A program made the position numbers and the translations under genes. Shown here piece by piece: positions 1-9,210 of a stretch of 64,000 nt of DNA (the first letter of the stretch is position 1; every line of letters starts with the position of its first letter). The DNA comes from Raffaelea ambrosiae (Eukaryota; Ascomycota; Sordariomycetes; Ophiostomatales; Ophiostomataceae), in NCBI GenBank assembly GCA_002778195.1, contig PCDI01000014.1, positions 514,897 through 578,896 of the forward strand, read 5' to 3'. The notes under the pieces are model-generated. The model was not told where the DNA came from, searched no databases, and saw only the letters and a program-made list of their open reading frames with translations.

Positions 1-546
1 TGGTNGTTNTNNNCCTCCTNGTGGTAGCGGTCGTCCTGGCTAGGTCGTCCTGCTGGTAGTGGCCCTGGTGGTTGTGAACCTCCTGGTAGTAGTGGTCGTC
101 CTGTCAAGGTCGTCCCGGTGGTAGTCGTCCTGGTCGCCCTGGTGGTGGTACTCGTGTACTGATGGCCGTGGTGGTCGTGGTCGTTGTAGCCAAAGCAGTA
201 GTAGGAGTAGCAGCAGCAGCTGTAGTAGTCGCTGCGCTGACCCAGGTAGTAGTGGTGGTAGCAGCAGTGGTGGTAGTAGCAGTGGTGGTGGTGAAGCAGC
301 AGCAGTGGTAGCAGTGGTGGCGGCCGATGTTGTTGTCAGCCGTTGTTTTTTTCCAGTGTTTTTCAATGTTTTCAGTGTTTTCAGTGTTTTTAGTGTTTTC
401 AAGTTTTTTTGGGGATTTTTTTTTTTTTCAGGTTGCCATCTGCAGTCGTCCATCAACGTGGACCTTCCGGAGGGTGCCCGTCTTCCCCCAGGCCTGGTAG
501 CTCTGGGACGGGCCCGCTCTTGGACGGAGGCGAGTCTCCTCTGTTC
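1..546. other. Contig-edge low-complexity DNA, no gene
   Basis: The first 13 bases contain Ns. Bases about 20-310 are an imperfect GGT/AGT/GGC trinucleotide repeat. Bases about 350-410 repeat an 11-13 base unit built on TTTTCAGTG. Reading frames here translate to simple-sequence protein. The stretch probably holds the 3' flank of the leftward gene ending at 547. No gene is supported. Confidence 0.6.
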
Positions 547-2373
547 TTACTCCTCGGTCTGCTCGCTGTTCCAGTTCCGGTCGTCCTTCTGGTGGGCAAA
601 GGGCGACCAGCTCTGGTGCGGGTTGTAGAAGCGGGCGTCCTTCTTGAGGTTGTGCATGAAGAACTCGTCAAAGTTGAGCTGCTGGCGCACCTCGCGCGGC
701 TGGTGGACGGAGGCGAGCAGCTCGCCGGTCTCGCAGTCGTGGGGCCGCCACACGGTGCGGTGCAGCGCCTGGCCCTGCTGGTTGGGGTCGGCGCTGGGGA
801 TCAGCAGCGACGACGCCGAGCAGTAGGGGGTCTCGATGTAGTTGACGGGACAGCGGCCCTCGGTGATGTTCCACATCTGCTGCTCGGCGTACAGGCCCTC
901 GCCGTTCTTGGGCTTCTTGCTGCTGCCCTTTTTCTTGTCCTTTTTCTTGTCCTTCTTGCCCTTCTTGCCCTTCTTGCCCTTCTTGCCCTTCTTGCCCGCG
1001 TCTGCGGCCGGCTCGTCGTCGGGGGTCGGGTACCAGCCCATCTTGACGGAGCCCTCGTAGGGGTCGGGGGTGGTGCGCAGCCAGTCAAAGGCCTCGTGGG
1101 AGACCTTGCGGGGGAAGCGGGGCAGGGCCATCCAGCCGCAGTAGGCGACGGCGACGGGCACGGCCCAGAAGGAGCCGCAGCCCTCGCCGGGGATCTGCTT
1201 GTGGGTGACGGAGGTGAAGGAGGCGCGCTCGATGGACTGGTGGTACGTGCGCGTCCAGTCGTTGGTCCAGTGCGCGCTGAAGGACGCGGCAATCGACATG
1301 GACGGGTTGGTGATCTGCGGGATGGGCAGCTTGAAGCCGCGGCGCGCCGTGGCCGCCTTGTCGCGCCGGCTGCCGGGCGGCACGATGCGGCTCTTGCGGC
1401 CGCCCGTGAAGAACTTGACCAGCTTCCACTTGTTGAAGCGCTTGGCCAGGCGGTGGACCACGGAGGGGTGGGTGGACGCGTCGTCGTCGTCGTTGTCGTC
1501 GTCGAGGAGGGCATCCGCCTCCTCGTCCCAGTCGTGGACGCTCTGGGCCTCGGCGAGGTCGGCCATCTCGCGGGCGGTGATGGCGTCCTGCTCGGCCATG
1601 GCGGCGAAGACCTGGGCGACGACGTCGTCGTCCCCGGCGGCGGCCGGGGCGAGGGAGCTGTTGATCCCGTCGGCGGCCAGATCGCGGCGGACGCGGGACG
1701 AGCCGCCGCCGGCACCGAGAATGCCGCCGGCAATGCTGCCGGCGACCTTGCCGATGACCTTGCCAATGTCGATGGGCACGGTGGTGAAGGAGAAGCCCCA
1801 GTTGATGGAGGGGCTGAGGGAGGCGGCGGCGTCAAAGACGTGCTTCTCGACCTCGGTGTTGGAGATCTCCACCTTGTAGGACTGCTCGCGGCGGATCTCG
1901 CAGCCCTCGCCGTAGCGGCAGACCTTGCCGTGCATCAGGTTGATGGGCTCGGCGAAGAAGTAGAAGGCGCTGATCTGGCAAAAGGCCGAGCACCGCGTGC
2001 CCAGATCCATGTGGCGGCTGCACGTGCCGTTCTGCAGCTCCAGCTTGGGCTTGCACTTCTTGCCGTCCACGATGACGAACTGCTCGAGGTCGTTCCAGTG
2101 CATGTTCTTGGGGTAGCCGGCGTCGACGTCGAAGCAGTCGTACATCTCGCGCTTGTGGAGAGGGGCCGGGGACGTGGCCGAGGACGAGGCGGCGCCCACG
2201 AGCTCGTTCATGGTGTCCTCGGACAGGAGGGAGCCCTCGCTGCGCTTGGCCACGACGAGCTCGCCATCTTCGGGGTCGAGGTAGATGTCCTGGAAGAGGC
2301 GGTCGATGGCAGCGCCGTTGCTCAGCTGGGCGAGGGTGAGGATCACCGGGAGGAGTTCGTTGGTGACCTTCAT
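547..2373 (-). CDS. Secreted lysine-rich hypothetical protein, 608 aa
   Basis: Single-exon gene; the ATG at 2373 is followed by a hydrophobic stretch (residues 5-22) that reads as a signal peptide, so the product is probably secreted. I do not recognise the family. Residues 75-160 are Cys-rich. Residues 186-222 hold an amphipathic strand region and a Gly/Ala-rich stretch, and residues 354-412 another strand-rich region. The two regions are separated by an acidic linker (about 230-345) flanked by dibasic sites. Kex2-like dibasic sites lie near residues 44, 75, 230 and 312. Residues 461-488 are an almost pure KKGKKG/KKDKKK tract. The alternating polar strands resemble pore-forming beta-hairpin proteins only faintly, so that is not called. 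Neighbours 2 and 3 are also secreted, and two of the three carry Lys-rich tracts. Confidence 0.8.
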   Translation of the reverse strand: MKVTNELLPVILTLAQLSNGAAIDRLFQDIYLDPEDGELVVAKRSEGSLLSEDTMNELVGAASSSATSPAPLHKREMYDCFDVDAGYPKNMHWNDLEQFVIVDGKKCKPKLELQNGTCSRHMDLGTRCSAFCQISAFYFFAEPINLMHGKVCRYGEGCEIRREQSYKVEISNTEVEKHVFDAAASLSPSINWGFSFTTVPIDIGKVIGKVAGSIAGGILGAGGGSSRVRRDLAADGINSSLAPAAAGDDDVVAQVFAAMAEQDAITAREMADLAEAQSVHDWDEEADALLDDDNDDDDASTHPSVVHRLAKRFNKWKLVKFFTGGRKSRIVPPGSRRDKAATARRGFKLPIPQITNPSMSIAASFSAHWTNDWTRTYHQSIERASFTSVTHKQIPGEGCGSFWAVPVAVAYCGWMALPRFPRKVSHEAFDWLRTTPDPYEGSVKMGWYPTPDDEPAADAGKKGKKGKKGKKGKKDKKKDKKKGSSKKPKNGEGLYAEQQMWNITEGRCPVNYIETPYCSASSLLIPSADPNQQGQALHRTVWRPHDCETGELLASVHQPREVRQQLNFDEFFMHNLKKDARFYNPHQSWSPFAHQKDDRNWNSEQTEE

Positions 2374-2485
2374 GGTGGAAGTTTGATGGACAAGTAGATG
2401 AACAAGAATGAAGAAGGAGAAAGAAAAAAGAGCGTGGGAAAGCAGGGAGGTGAACCGATTGTCAACGGAAAATTAAATTTGGAGG

Positions 2486-2705
2486 ATATGGGACTGGGGA
2501 TGGGATAGGGGATTTGAGGATATGGGATTGAGGATATGGGCTTGAGGGTATGGGATTGAGGATGGGATAGGGGATTTGGGGATAGGGGATTGGAGGATAT
2601 GGAATTAAGGATATGGGATTGGGGGTATGGGATTGAGGATGTTGAATAAGAATATTGAATTAAGAATATTGAATTAAGGATATGGGATTGAGGGTGGGAT
2701 TGAGA
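2486..2705. repeat. Tandem repeat in 5' leader, purine-rich on plus strand
   Basis: Imperfect copies of a roughly 16-base unit built on GGGATTGAGGATAT. It lies between the TATA box at 2868 and the start codon at 2373, so it would be transcribed as a pyrimidine-rich (CCTCAATCCC) segment of the 5' leader. Confidence 0.8.
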
Positions 2706-2867
2706 GGTTGCGAAGCTTTGAGAATACAGAGTGAGTCGGCGTTCAGTCGTTGAGATATTTGAGAATGCGGTGATGTTTGCGAATTTGGGAGGCAAAGGTT
2801 ATGGTCGTGGGGGGGTGGGGGGTGAAGAAAGAAGAAGAAATAAACTCGACGGAGGTAAAGAGAAGGA

Positions 2868-2875
2868 TTTATATA
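2868..2875 (-). promoter_or_regulatory. TATA box of the first secreted gene
   Basis: Reads TATATAAA on the minus strand, 495 bases before the ATG at 2373. It implies a long, repeat-containing 5' leader unless a leader intron is removed. Confidence 0.5.
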
Positions 2876-3768
2876 CACACAAAATGGCAGAGCAAACGGT
2901 GCGTGCCTGTTGTGTAGGGCTGGCTAATTTAGTCCGGAGCAAGTTACGGCCGGCAAATGTTGTGTTTCGCACGTAAGAAGATGGGGGAAAGGCATTGACG
3001 TCTTTGGACGTGTGTATGACACGACGACGACGTGTTGTGTGCAAGTGACGTGGCCTATGGAGCCGCACAAACGAAAGAAAATCAAAAATCAAAAATCAAA
3101 AAAGAAATCCGGAAAACATGGAAGGCGTGGACAGCCAGAGCAGAGACGTGTGGAATTGTGTCGATATGCCCTGGTCTTGGGATTGGGGGATATGTTGCCT
3201 TTGTAGTCTTGGTGCTGGGGAACTCTTGGAAGAGGAAATCTCGGGAAATCTTGGGAAATCTTGGAATATCCTGGAGACATCGTGATACTTGGTCTGGGAT
3301 CATCCTTGACATGTCGTGATATCTTCATCTACCACAAAATCGTACTTCTAGCACGTCACGAAAAATGTCGTGATCTTGGTTCAATGGTTCTTTATTAATT
3401 CTCTTTTGTTCGATCTAGCTACCCTAGAGTGCAGAAAGAGATAGCAGAAGCCTCTGCTTTAAGTGTCCGAGATCCCTTTTTCTCGGAGCGTCTCTCCCCG
3501 TTCGCTCCCCCTCCAAGACGAACAGGCGGAAGACGATCGTGCCAGCGAGAAAACAAAACAAAAACCGGCCGATCCAATCTTCGACAAGAAACCAAACAGC
3601 TCCGTTGCCTGCTCTTTCGACGTTGGACACGTTTCCATGGTGTCCTCCTTTCCGTCGTTCATGTGCTTCCTGTGCTTAATGTTCTTAATGTCCTTTCTCT
3701 CCATGTCCCCCCTCTTCACGTCCTTCCTCTCCTCCATGTCCTCTCCATGTCCTCTCCACGTCCCCCCC

Positions 3769-5628
3769 TTAGGCCGTCGACGGCTCGTCCTTGCTCTTCC
3801 ACATCTCCTCGGCAAAGTAGCGCTCGGCCCCCTCCTCGTCCATGCACAGCACGCTCTTGGTGCGGTGGTCCATGTCGTAGGGCCCCAGCGACGGCACCGA
3901 CTCGCCCACCAAGGTCGAGTAGCCCGAGCAGCCGCGGCCGGTGAAGAGCAGGCACATGTGGCCGTCCTTGCGGATGCGCGCCGACTTGCCAAAGCCCAGG
4001 TGGCCGTGCGTGTACGTCGACAGCGTGTGGCAGCGGTTGAGGAACTTGCCGTACACCACCTTGTGCCCGTGGTACGCCCGCTGCGACCACAGCTCGATGG
4101 ACCCGTCGCGGGCCTTGTGCGGCTGCGGCTTGTAGATCTCCTCGCCGTGCTCGTCCTCCAGCGGGATCTTCCACTTGAGCGGGTTCCCGTAGTAGCGGCT
4201 GATGCTGGTGGTGGTGCTGGTCCGGGACTTGGGCGTGGGGCGGACGCCGTAGTTGCGCTGCTTCTGCTGGGGGCGGCCCTCCTGGTGGTGGTGCTGGTTG
4301 TGCTGGCAGACGTGGCAGTTGTGCACGCACACCTCGCCCTTGTGGTGGCCGTGCAGCTGGCCGTGGTGGCAGTGGTAGCCGTCGGGGCCCGGCCGGCAGT
4401 CGGGCAGCGGGTGGCGGCCCTTGGTCGCCGGGGTCGTCGGGGCGGCGGCCGGGCCCGCGTCCTGGTGGCCGTACTCCGGGTGGTCGACAACGGCGGCGAG
4501 CAGGTACTCGGCGTCGTCGGCCAGGGCCGGGCACAGATGCTCGACGCGGCACTTGTACCGGTGGCGGTCGTGGCAGTAGTGGTTGTGGCCGGCGCGGCGC
4601 AGGGCCTCCGACATGCCGGCGCCGCTGTCGCTGTCGGCGCGACGGGCCAGTCTGTCGCTGTCGTTGTCCGCACCGGCGGGCACAAAGGGAGGGACAAACG
4701 ACGAGTTGGAGTTTTGCAGGGCCTCCTCGATCGCGGCCTCCACCGTCAGGACGGCGTCGGCGTGGATCTTCTCGGCCTCGTGCAGAGCCACCAGGGCCGG
4801 GTTGGGCGGGCGCGCGAGGGCGCGCTCGAGGCCGGTCAGCTTGTGGGTGATCTCGCGGATGGTCGGGTTGAAGAAGATGGCCGGCTCAAAGTCGCAGCCC
4901 GCTTCGGTCGAGTTGTTCGTGGGGGTCTCGGGGGCCTCGGGGGTCTCGACGTCCTCGGTGGCATCGACATCCTCGGTGGCCTCGGCAGTCTCGACATCCT
5001 CGGTGGTCTCGGTAGTCTCGACGTCCTCGGTGGCTTCGGTGTCGGCGCGCTTGTGGAGGTCCTTCTGGTCGTTCGTGGCGGGGGTGGTGGTGGTCGCAGC
5101 AGTCGGGGTGCTGACGGGGAGGGTGCGCGTGCCCGTCTTCTTCGCCTGGGAGCCGTCGCCCATCATGTCGAGGTGGCGGTTGCCGTGCACCTGCTGCAGC
5201 TCGGCCGGGTAGTGGTACCAGGGCAGCCGGAACGAAGAGACCTGGCCGGCGAGCTTCTTGGCGCCGTTCTTGACGGCAGTGAGCTTGTCGAAGACGGTCT
5301 GCCCGAACAGGCCGTTGCGGTGCGCGCCCGAGGTGGAGGTGGACGTCTGGACCGGAAGGGTGGCCCTCACCGTGATGGGCGTCTGGACCGGAAGGGTGGC
5401 CCTCGCCGTGATGGGCGGAAGGGTGGCCTTGGCCGTGATGGGCGGCGTCGTGGCGACGGCGTCGTAGACCGTGACAACCTCCGTAATGGCGGGGCTGCCG
5501 GTGAAGGGGGTGGCGGGATTGTTGTAGAACAGCGGAGTGGTGTGAGCCGGCTTGGTCTTGGTACCGGAAGCCGGGGTGTAGAACCTGTCGAAGCCCAAGG
5601 CCAGGGAGAGAACGTTGGAAGCATGCAT
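3769..5628 (-). CDS. Secreted multidomain protein with C-terminal beta-gamma-crystallin-like domain, 619 aa
   Basis: Single exon from ATG 5628. The N-terminus is only weakly signal-like (hydrophobic residues 5-12). Parts in order: short repeats of the type ITARATLPVQT (residues 64-95); a dibasic site at 193-194; acidic TEDVE repeats (196-230); a helical segment (255-305); a dibasic site at 329-330; a His/Cys-rich segment (about 345-450) that could bind metal; and a domain at 509-596 with an IELW..YHG opening, paired strands and four Cys. That last domain aligns by eye with residues 47-115 of the divergently transcribed gene at 6756 (LELY..YRG) and matches the beta-gamma-crystallin/killer-toxin-like fold. 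The dibasic sites suggest Kex2 maturation into several fragments. Function unknown. Confidence 0.8.
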   Translation of the reverse strand: MHASNVLSLALGFDRFYTPASGTKTKPAHTTPLFYNNPATPFTGSPAITEVVTVYDAVATTPPITAKATLPPITARATLPVQTPITVRATLPVQTSTSTSGAHRNGLFGQTVFDKLTAVKNGAKKLAGQVSSFRLPWYHYPAELQQVHGNRHLDMMGDGSQAKKTGTRTLPVSTPTAATTTTPATNDQKDLHKRADTEATEDVETTETTEDVETAEATEDVDATEDVETPEAPETPTNNSTEAGCDFEPAIFFNPTIREITHKLTGLERALARPPNPALVALHEAEKIHADAVLTVEAAIEEALQNSNSSFVPPFVPAGADNDSDRLARRADSDSGAGMSEALRRAGHNHYCHDRHRYKCRVEHLCPALADDAEYLLAAVVDHPEYGHQDAGPAAAPTTPATKGRHPLPDCRPGPDGYHCHHGQLHGHHKGEVCVHNCHVCQHNQHHHQEGRPQQKQRNYGVRPTPKSRTSTTTSISRYYGNPLKWKIPLEDEHGEEIYKPQPHKARDGSIELWSQRAYHGHKVVYGKFLNRCHTLSTYTHGHLGFGKSARIRKDGHMCLLFTGRGCSGYSTLVGESVPSLGPYDMDHRTKSVLCMDEEGAERYFAEEMWKSKDEPSTA

Positions 5629-5839
5629 TGCGATTGATTTTTTGCTTGGATGTTTTTTTTTGTGTGTTTTTTTTGGTGTTTGTATTTTCTTGGGAATGGA
5701 AAGGGCGGTGGTGCTGTGATGAGCAAGGAAGGTCTGGATAAGTTGAAGGGGGATGTTTGCGTGGTAGAAGCTGTGAAGTTTGGAAGTTTGGGTGTGGAAG
5801 TTTGGGGTTGGAAGATGGGATTTGGAATTGGAAGTTTGG

Positions 5840-5965
5840 AAGTTTGGATTTAAATTTGGAAGCTTGGATCTGAAAGTTTGGATTGGAAGTTGGATTGGAA
5901 GTTTGGATTGGAAGTTGGATTGGAAGTTGGATTGGAAGTTTTGAAGTTTGGATTGGAAAGTTCGT
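5840..5965. repeat. Tandem repeat in 5' leader
   Basis: Copies of a 12-13 base unit (GGAAGTTTGGATT / GGAAGTTGGATT). It lies between the TATA-like sequence at 6020 and ATG 5628, and is pyrimidine-rich in the transcript. Confidence 0.8.
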
Positions 5966-6019
5966 GCGAGGGTGACGAGGGAAGAAAGAAGTTGGGGAAG
6001 AACAGCAATTTACCCTGCA

Positions 6020-6026
6020 ATATATA
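6020..6026 (-). promoter_or_regulatory. TATA-like box of the crystallin-like gene
   Basis: Reads TATATAT on the minus strand, about 390 bases before ATG 5628, upstream of the leader repeat. Confidence 0.45.
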
Positions 6027-6143
6027 CTTCGTCTTCGAATTTTAGACCGCACAAAAAATTTGCAACGCACAAAACAAGATGTGTATCATGTCATACTTTC
6101 CCCTATTGAACAGTGACGAAATCAATCAAGAGGCCTTCATCCA

Positions 6144-6157
6144 CTTACGGCCGTAAG
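6144..6157. promoter_or_regulatory. Palindromic putative operator, copy 1
   Basis: Perfect 14-base inverted repeat CTTACGGCCGTAAG in the divergent promoter. The CGG...CCG half-sites are the kind bound by Zn2Cys6 dimers (inference). A second copy lies 54 bases away centre to centre. Confidence 0.5.
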
Positions 6158-6196
6158 GTCAAGGTCTTCGCTTCACAGCCGCGAGGAAATGCTTCA

Positions 6197-6212
6197 CCTT
6201 ACGGCCGTAAGG
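6197..6212. promoter_or_regulatory. Palindromic putative operator, copy 2
   Basis: Perfect 16-base palindrome CCTTACGGCCGTAAGG, the same core as copy 1. A half site occurs at 2944-2952, upstream of the first secreted gene. Another (CGGCCGTAAG) is at 17956-17965, 200 bases upstream of an F-box gene. Confidence 0.5.
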
Positions 6213-6519
6213 GCAGGTATCGCGTGTAAGTCGGGACCCACCACGTTAGCGCCTTTCTTTGAGATGTACCTTTTCAGCGACGTTTGCCTGTAAAGTGACA
6301 TTGGCTTGCTTTGCCGACGAGAGTTCGATATTGACATCATTTTTTCTTTGCTTTCTTGTGTACAGACCTGTGTACAAAAATATCCAATATTTTATTTTTT
6401 CGTGGGTTAATATTTGTTTGTTCTTTTCGGCCGAAAAATTCTTTCTTCAAATATCTCTGCCATCCCACTCCCATTCTTGAAATTCTTTTCCTCCTACCAA
6501 CCCTCTACACACTTTCCAC

Positions 6520-6715
6520 GCTTCGACTTCAACTTTCTTCATCTTCGACTTCGACTTCGACTTCCACTTCGACTTCGACTTCGACTTCCACTCCACTTCA
6601 ACTTCAACTTCAACTTCATCTTCCACTTCAACTTCAACTTCCACTTCCACTCCACTTCCACTCCACTTCCACTTCCACTCCACTTCCATTTCCACTGCAA
6701 CTTCCATTGCAACTT
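6520..6715 (+). repeat. CTTCCA/CTTCGA hexamer-type leader repeat
   Basis: About 190 bases of ACTTCNACTTC-type units ending 40 bases before ATG 6756. Strongly pyrimidine-rich on the transcribed strand, as in the leaders of the two neighbouring secreted genes. Confidence 0.85.
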
Positions 6716-6755
6716 ACACTTCAATACTTCACCAATTTCACAACCAACCACGACA

Positions 6756-7861
6756 ATGCGTTTCCTTACAAAGGTTGCTGTTCTGTCTGCCGCCTTTGCC
6801 GCCCTCGTCGGCTGTGAGGGCGACTACCGCGGCGAAATGGTCCCCAAGAACCCCAACGAGGGCGACATCACCTTCCAGGACACCCGGTACAAGCTCGAGC
6901 TGTACGCTCAGAAGCACTACCGTGGCCGTGCCATCGACTTTATGCCTCTCCAGTGCAGTGCGTTCATTCTCCTTCTCTCGTTCTGTCTTTCTCTCTCTCC
7001 GTCTTGAGACTAACCACGAGAACAGCCCCCATCAAGCGCCATTTCTGCCACAAGGTCAAATCCATCAAGTTTGAAGGCAACAACTGCTGCTTCTTCTTCC
7101 CGTGAGTCCCCGCCCTCTCTGCTCTGCTCTGCTCTGCTCTGCCCCCCCCAAGAGCCATCGTAGTCTAACATACGACCAGCACCACGTCCTGCGCCAACCT
7201 CGATGCCGGCCAGCGCATCGTGGGCGACATTGCCAACACGGACCTCTGGGGCTTCCCCGAGATCGGGGCGGTCAAGTGCCTCTCCCACAGCGCCTGCCAA
7301 GTGATGCGCCACGACATGGGCTGCTCCTTTGACTCGTCCTGCGGCAAGGCCCAGGCCCAGGGCAAGTGCCCCTTCAACCGCAAGTGCGATTCCTACTACC
7401 CGGTCCAGGCCCGCGACTGGCAGAACTTCAACCAGCCCGGGTGGAACCCGGTGCGCGACCGCTTCTGCGTCGACTGCCACGGCGAGGAGCACGGCCGCAG
7501 CCAGAACGAGTCGGCCCTGGCCCAGCCCCGCCTGCCCCTGCCCCGTATCCTGGGCGAGAACCTCGGCGGCTCCGACAACGACGACGGCCAGATGCCCAAG
7601 GCCGCCGGTCCCAAGCCGCCCAGCGCCAAGGAGGTCAAGAAGCAGGAGAAGGCCGCCAAGAAGGCCCACAACAAGGACGAGAAGGCCTCGCGCAAGGCCG
7701 AGAAGGAGCGGAAGCGCATCGAGGAGAAGACCCGGAACAAGAAGGCCGCCGAGGCCAAGAAGGCCGCCCAGAAGGCCCAGAAGAAGGAGGACCGCAAGAA
7801 CGGCAAGGGCTTCCGCGGCAAGTGGGACAAGATCCGCGGCAAGGGCAAGAAGCCCAACTAA
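6756..7861 (+). CDS. Secreted beta-gamma-crystallin-like protein with Lys-rich helical tail, 319 aa
   Basis: Three exons, 6756-6957, 7026-7101 and 7180-7861. Donors are GTGCGT and GTGAGT, branch sequences ACTAAC and TCTAAC, acceptors ACAG and CCAG; joining keeps one frame of 320 codons including stop. Residues 1-20 are a clear signal peptide. Residues 44-115 form a compact Cys-containing domain (LELY..YRGR..., CCFFFP, GFPEIGAVKCL) that aligns by eye with the C-terminal domain of the divergent neighbour. Residues 115-180 hold more Cys. From about 230 to the end the protein is Lys/Ala/Glu-rich, likely a charged helix or coiled coil, ending in a basic GKGKKPN tail. Function unknown; a surface or host-interacting role is only inference. 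Confidence 0.82.
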
Positions 7862-8081
7862 GGGAGAGACGAAGAGAGACTCTTGTCTTGGCCATGCGGG
7901 AGGCGGAAACAGGGGGATGTCTACCAGGATGTCCAAGACGAAGAGGACGTCTGCTCGGATGCCCCAGCCAAGACATGAAGAGGAACAGGATCCACCAAAG
8001 AAAATCAAGGAAAAAGGAGAAAAAAGAAAAAAAAAAGAAAAGAAGATCGGGTAGCAAAGAGAAATGAAGAGACAACCCCAA

Positions 8082-8212
8082 GGTAGAGACCAAACTCCCC
8101 CAGGGTAGAGACGAGACTCCCAATAAGGTAGAGACGAGACTCCTCAATGGGTAGAGACGAGACTCAATGGGTAGAGACGAGACTCCTCAATGGGTAGAAG
8201 CCAGACTCCCCC
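8082..8212. repeat. Tandem repeat, about 22-base unit, six copies
   Basis: Six copies of GGTAGAGACGAGACTCCT-like units, starting at about 8082, 8104, 8127, 8150, 8170 and 8193, in the 3' flank of the secreted gene. No spacer structure, so not CRISPR. Confidence 0.85.
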
Positions 8213-9202
8213 AGCGCAGGACCAATTTCTGGTCATTTGTTTTTTAATTAGGGCTTTTTTTTTTTTTAGAAAAATCACCCATTCTCCTAAAAAGATGGCG
8301 GCCAATGGCCTACATCGTGACATTTTCTCCAGATGTGGGTGTGGTTTTTTCCGACGTCCTGCTTACATACGCATACTTTCCTATTTCGGCAATTCCCAAT
8401 AGCCAATAATAAGACACGCCCCACATACACGCCCCACTTCACCCTCCACACCAGACAACATTTCTCTTTCCGTTCTGCTCTGCTCATCCCTGGGGCATGC
8501 CGCACACCTGCGAGCTCTCTGCTCGGATCCTTGATCCTTGATTCTCTGGATCTCTCTGGCTATCTTTCCCACGTAAGAACAACTGCAGCTGCTGTCCCAG
8601 AACGCCGGCGCCGTGTCAGGTGGGCACTTTCCTGTTTTGGCAATCGCCACACTAAGCCTTACCAGGAGAAGGATCCGTTTGACGAGTGATTTGCCTCTCC
8701 TGCTTTGTTTCGTTTTTTTCTTTTTTTTTCGCTTTTTTCCTTTGACTCTTTGTACTTCTCACCGAGCTTGGCAAGAACTGTGGAGAGCCATACTCCTCTT
8801 GGAATGCCAGAAAAGAAGGGACAAAGCCGGGACTACCGCCAGCGTCGCAGCGACCTGGCCAGTCATGATGCGGAGAATTCGCCATTTGGGCTGTCCATTC
8901 ATGGTGGGGCAGACGTCACGTGCACCCCCGAGAACATGGCCACTTACACCAAAGTCTGGGCTGCCGACACAGCTTCAGAACAGCGACAACAGCGAGCCAA
9001 AAGGGGAAGGGAAGCGAAGAGAAAGACTCCAAATCACAGAAGCACATATGCAAAGAATGCAGACGGGCCAATACCAATCTTGGTGTGCCCTGGCAGCTGG
9101 GGCGGGGTGGCGGGCACGTATCGCCCCAAGGAGGTGTATCGACACCCGCAGACTAAAGGAAGAACCTCTTTGGACAGGAGATCGCATCCCGACGCGACCT
9201 TG

Positions 9203-9210
9203 TATATAAA
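9203..9210 (+). promoter_or_regulatory. TATA box of F-box gene A
   Basis: TATATAAA, 246 bases before ATG 9449, followed by a 25-base (CT)n tract directly before the start codon. Both are common in filamentous-fungal promoters. Confidence 0.5.

Larger units (their letters stand above)
2374..3768. other. Promoter and leader of the first secreted gene; 3' flank of the second
   Basis: It holds the long repeat-bearing leader of the gene starting at 2373, its TATA box (2868-2875), a half copy of a TTACGGCCGTAA palindrome at 2944-2952, then AT-rich sequence. Around 3230-3280 there is a short array of TTGGGAAATC-like units. The gene starting at 5628 ends at 3769. No credible coding region was found. 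Confidence 0.6.
5629..6755. other. Divergent intergenic region between two secreted genes
   Basis: About 1.1 kb shared by the leftward gene starting at 5628 and the rightward gene starting at 6756. It holds a leader repeat on each side, a TATA box for the left gene, and two copies of a palindrome in the middle. No coding region was seen. Confidence 0.7.

Noticed and set aside
547..2373. Calling the first secreted protein an aerolysin-type pore former
   Set aside because: Only faint strand-pattern resemblance; no conserved motif could be confirmed by reading.
409..2397. 662-codon open frame on the plus strand, antisense to the first secreted gene
   Set aside because: Low-complexity Val/Gly/Ala/Leu protein typical of antisense GC-rich codons; the minus frame has a signal peptide and ordered Cys.
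3463..5637. 724-codon plus-strand frame opposite the crystallin-like gene
   Set aside because: Antisense shadow: Arg/Val/Leu-rich without domains, while the minus strand has a recognisable domain.
8082..8212. CRISPR-like array
   Set aside because: Head-to-tail degenerate units without unique spacers, in a fungal genome.
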